Assembly: GCA_015075425.1 (NCBI GenBank)
Contig: JABTUL010000004.1
Location: 1 to 64,000, forward strand
From: Spirochaetales bacterium
GTDB lineage: Bacteria > Spirochaetota > Leptospiria > Leptospirales > Leptonemataceae
Length of the DNA stretch: 64,000 bases
Direction: 5' to 3'
Part shown: positions 61,971-64,000 of the stretch, one piece after another
How positions within the stretch are numbered: position 1 is the first letter of the stretch
Layout: every line of letters starts with the position of its first letter
Notes under the pieces: generated by a model
Told to the model about the DNA's origin: nothing
What the model saw: only the letters and a program-made list of their open reading frames with translations
Database searches by the model: none
Made by a program: the position numbers and the translations under genes

Positions 61971-62286
61971 ACAGCTCCCTGCATTCAGCAGGCAGGCGCG
62001 ATGCACAAAAAATCTGCCCCAGCGTCTTCTCCTGATCGCAGGCAGCCAGCCCGCTAAAATCGGGAGTCTCTTCAAGGGCCAGCTGCCGGAGCGCCGCCGC
62101 CTGAACTCGACCCTTGCATTCACTGTTTAGCCGGTTGACCAGTTCGGCACAGGCGGCGGCTTCCATCCATTTCTTCTTACAGGTATCGATGTCTTTGAAA
62201 AGCAGGCTGCAATGGCCGAGACAAAGGACCAGGCAGGGTAAAACCAGGCGCCTCAGGTACTGCAGTCCCGTAGCCAGAGGATACAC
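61969..62286 (-). CDS. Small Cys-containing putative lipoprotein
   Basis: The 105-residue protein starts at GTG 62286 and has a signal peptide (RRLVLPCLVLCLGHCS) whose LGHC is a plausible lipobox. The mature part is helical with four cysteines (DTCKKKW, AACAEL, SECKGR, AACDQEK, FCASRLPAEC) in a regularly spaced pattern that suggests disulfides. Family unknown. The stop overlaps the right-hand 48-bp repeat by two bases. After repeat collapse it would converge with capD. Confidence 0.62.
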   Translation of the reverse strand: MYPLATGLQYLRRLVLPCLVLCLGHCSLLFKDIDTCKKKWMEAAACAELVNRLNSECKGRVQAAALRQLALEETPDFSGLAACDQEKTLGQIFCASRLPAECREL

Positions 62287-62430
62287 GATGCCTGTATGGC
62301 GGGACCGCCTTCAGAGGGAAGGTCTTTTTAGACCGGGCGGAAATCGGCGGCGCAGCCAAATTTTCCCGGACAGAGAAATATTTTTACATCGTGACTCGAT
62401 TTTCCTGGCTCTGTACTCGTCATTTGATAG
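62287..62430. other. Divergent intergenic region
   Basis: 144 bp between the small lipoprotein (minus) and the outer-membrane protein gene (plus). It is A/T-rich toward the right side (62375-62430). I could not place a credible -35/-10 pair, and no structured RNA is visible. Confidence 0.35.
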
Positions 62431-63441
62431 GTGAGGAACGGCCTTTTACTGCTGGCCTGGTTGGCCTTTAGCGGCCTCGCCGCGGAACAGGTGTACCTGC
62501 GTAACGGGACCGTCGTATCCGGAACCATCCTGAGCCAGGACAGCAATGCAATCGTAATCAAAGGGCTGAGCGGGGTCATCACCATCCCTCGCAGCGATAT
62601 CAGTCGCATCGAAGAGAGTCGAACGGAAAGAAAATCGGCCGCCGTCCGCCTGAAAGATGGCTCGGTTCTGCGCGGGACGATTGAAGATTCCGACTCCAGC
62701 AGTGTTGTCTTATCCACCCAGGCCGGGCTCCTTACTCTGCGGCGCTCCATTATTGATTCCATCACAGACGGTGGTTCCTTCGCGGGCCCGGGCTCGAGCG
62801 GGGGGCTGCGCAGCGGCATACGCGGCGGATCCTGGGCTTTGAGCGGGCCGGTGCGCCGGAACTACCGGTCCGGCTCGGGTGGGACGATTTTCATGGAAAC
62901 GAGCCTTGGAGAGTCCAGTTTCTTGGGGCTGGAGAGTAGATTTGGCCGCTTCCTGGCAACGGACAACCAGGGCGGGCAGCTTGATCTGGCCATGGTCCAT
63001 GCTGTGGCAGGCTACGAATTCTGGTTTGCGGATCGGTTGCTGCTTCTTAGCCCCCGGGCGGGAATCGGAGTGGCCGGCATCCGCAGCATCGTGCATCGTC
63101 GCGATGTGGAATACTTTGCGCTGGACTACTTTCAGCAAAGAGAGGACTATCTGGGACTGGTGCTTCTCCATCAGGACTACCGCCGACCCAATCTGCGCAT
63201 GCTCGCTCTGCGTCACTATCTGGATAAAGGCGATCGCGTGGGTTATGTGCTTTCCGACCGTTCCATCTTTCGCGAAGAAAATTCTGGTGTGGGGGTCTCC
63301 GGAATGCTGGGATTTCTGCTGGCTTTTCATTTCCGCAGTGGCTTCTTCCTGGGGCTGGAAGCGTTCGGGGCCGGCGTGGGAGAAGGCGGGGGCGGATTGC
63401 CGCTGGGTGGCGTCCAGGCGGAACTGGGCTGGCGCTTCTAA
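62431..63441 (+). CDS. Outer-membrane protein with two N-terminal strand-turn repeats
   Basis: The 336-residue product starts at GTG 62431 with a signal peptide (LLLLAWLAFSGLAA). Residues 21-61 (VYLRNGTVVSGTI, then VITIPRSDISRI) and 70-112 (VRLKDGSVLRGTI, then LLTLRRSIIDSI) form two copies of a small SH3/LSm-like beta module. After a Gly/Ser linker the C-terminal 200 residues show alternating aromatic strands of a beta-barrel and end in GWRF, a terminal Phe typical of outer-membrane proteins. It precedes the Kelch-type lipoprotein gene (21 bp). Confidence 0.72.
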   Translation: MRNGLLLLAWLAFSGLAAEQVYLRNGTVVSGTILSQDSNAIVIKGLSGVITIPRSDISRIEESRTERKSAAVRLKDGSVLRGTIEDSDSSSVVLSTQAGLLTLRRSIIDSITDGGSFAGPGSSGGLRSGIRGGSWALSGPVRRNYRSGSGGTIFMETSLGESSFLGLESRFGRFLATDNQGGQLDLAMVHAVAGYEFWFADRLLLLSPRAGIGVAGIRSIVHRRDVEYFALDYFQQREDYLGLVLLHQDYRRPNLRMLALRHYLDKGDRVGYVLSDRSIFREENSGVGVSGMLGFLLAFHFRSGFFLGLEAFGAGVGEGGGGLPLGGVQAELGWRF

Positions 63442-63462
63442 GGAAAACTAAGGAGAAACTTT

Positions 63463-64000
63463 ATGAAAAAAATACTACATGGAATCATTATCTCCCTGTC
63501 TTTCCTGGGACTGTTCCGTTGTGGTAGCGATGCGCTGGTATCCGCCACCGCTTCCTCCAGTTCCCGGGATTTACTGACAGCCACCTTGCTTGATGTGTTG
63601 CGTAATTCTGTTTCTGGTTCCAGCTCCACGCTGGGATCCGGGACTCCCACAACGGCTCAAAAGCTACGGGGCATATGGATCGTTGGCGGCTATAACGGAA
63701 GCAGTATAGTAAATACCACAGACCTTTACGATCCAGAAACGGATACCTACTTCCAGAGTGCCGGGCCGGCACTGGGCGTAGCCCGGGCCCATATCGGACT
63801 TGTATCCATGAGCGGCAAGCTCTATGCCATCGGCGGCATTACCTCAGCGGGTGCTGCCAGCAGCTCGGTGGAAATGCTGGATATCAGTGGCAATGCGTCC
63901 AGCTGGACTTCCGAGGCTAACCTGACGACCGCCAAGATTGCTCCCATCGTCGGTAGAATTGGCGACAGACTCTACGCCGTTATGGGTTCAGCGACAGTAG
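63463..64000 (+). CDS. Kelch-repeat lipoprotein (runs off the right edge)
   Basis: The open frame from ATG 63463 is preceded by AAGGAGAAA (63450-63458). It encodes a signal peptide with the lipobox LGLFRC (Cys20), then a Ser/Thr-rich linker of about 50 residues. Kelch-type blades follow: GIWIVGGYNGSS, then LYDPETDTY, MSGKLYAIGG, and a third incomplete blade (GDRLYAVMGS). Kelch propellers are common on spirochaete surface proteins. It is probably co-transcribed with 62431 and truncated only by the window end. Confidence 0.85.
   Translation, partial: MKKILHGIIISLSFLGLFRCGSDALVSATASSSSRDLLTATLLDVLRNSVSGSSSTLGSGTPTTAQKLRGIWIVGGYNGSSIVNTTDLYDPETDTYFQSAGPALGVARAHIGLVSMSGKLYAIGGITSAGAASSSVEMLDISGNASSWTSEANLTTAKIAPIVGRIGDRLYAVMGSATV

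Noticed and set aside
1-64000. CRISPR array, rRNA or tRNA genes
   Set aside because: No spaced short repeats, and no cloverleaf or rRNA-like conserved stretch was noticed in the gaps; the gaps are short and mostly explained. This was by eye only.

Overview
The window is a densely packed bacterial chromosome segment, roughly 50-55% GC by eye. It best fits a spirochaete of the Leptospiraceae/Leptonemataceae type (Leptonema- or Turneriella-like). Three things suggest this: relaxed spirochaetal lipoboxes on many small lipoproteins (for example at 6705, 14315, 62286 and 63463), a truncated DUF1574-like membrane protein at the left edge, and many GTG/TTG starts with ATGA, GTGA or TGATG gene overlaps. 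The taxonomic call is an inference. I saw no rRNA, tRNA, CRISPR array or insertion sequence.

Layout. 1-8.1 kb holds pdxJ, a PlsC-like acyltransferase, a Ser/Thr kinase, a PBP4-type peptidase with a PAP2-like membrane enzyme, a LEA-type lipoprotein pair and a class I/II aminotransferase. 8.1-8.7 kb is a mostly non-coding gap with a strong hairpin and a frameshifted Cys-rich lipoprotein gene. 8.7-25.7 kb is mainly core metabolism and signalling: UMF1 transporter, bpt, serC, purK-purE, pyk, ubiE/menG, an NAD-kinase-like gene, two HDOD genes around TraB and cheD, a thioredoxin-ankyrin fusion and aroK. 25.7-30.5 kb carries a FlgO/CsgG-TPR protein, a membrane class III cyclase and ApbE.

30.5-42.2 kb is a potassium block: an unpaired TrkH, the complete kdpABCDE operon behind a good sigma-70-type promoter that predicts a leaderless kdpA mRNA, and a KtrA/KtrB-type pair followed by alr. 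43.3-45.5 kb holds small proteins, a stand-alone FIST protein and a CBS-pair protein.

45.5-62 kb is a surface-glycan locus: a CapD-like nucleotide-sugar dehydratase, five glycosyltransferases or related membrane enzymes, two methyltransferases, a GMC oxidoreductase, a DegT-type aminotransferase, a GNAT acetyltransferase, a flippase-like protein, an AsnB-type amidotransferase and a Wzx-type flippase. The most striking observation is a perfect 48-bp direct repeat. One copy (47018-47065) is the 3' end of capD including its stop codon. The other (61923-61970) lies exactly 14,905 bp downstream, at the far end of the glycan genes. Collapsing the repeats yields a normal convergent pair, capD -> <- a small lipoprotein gene, so 47066-61970 looks like an inserted or exchangeable glycan cassette. 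Inside it, adjacent GMC oxidoreductase, aminotransferase and N-acetyltransferase genes suggest an unusual flavin-dependent route from a hydroxyl to an acetamido group on a glycan precursor. The window ends in a surface-protein pair: a predicted outer-membrane barrel and a truncated Kelch-repeat lipoprotein.
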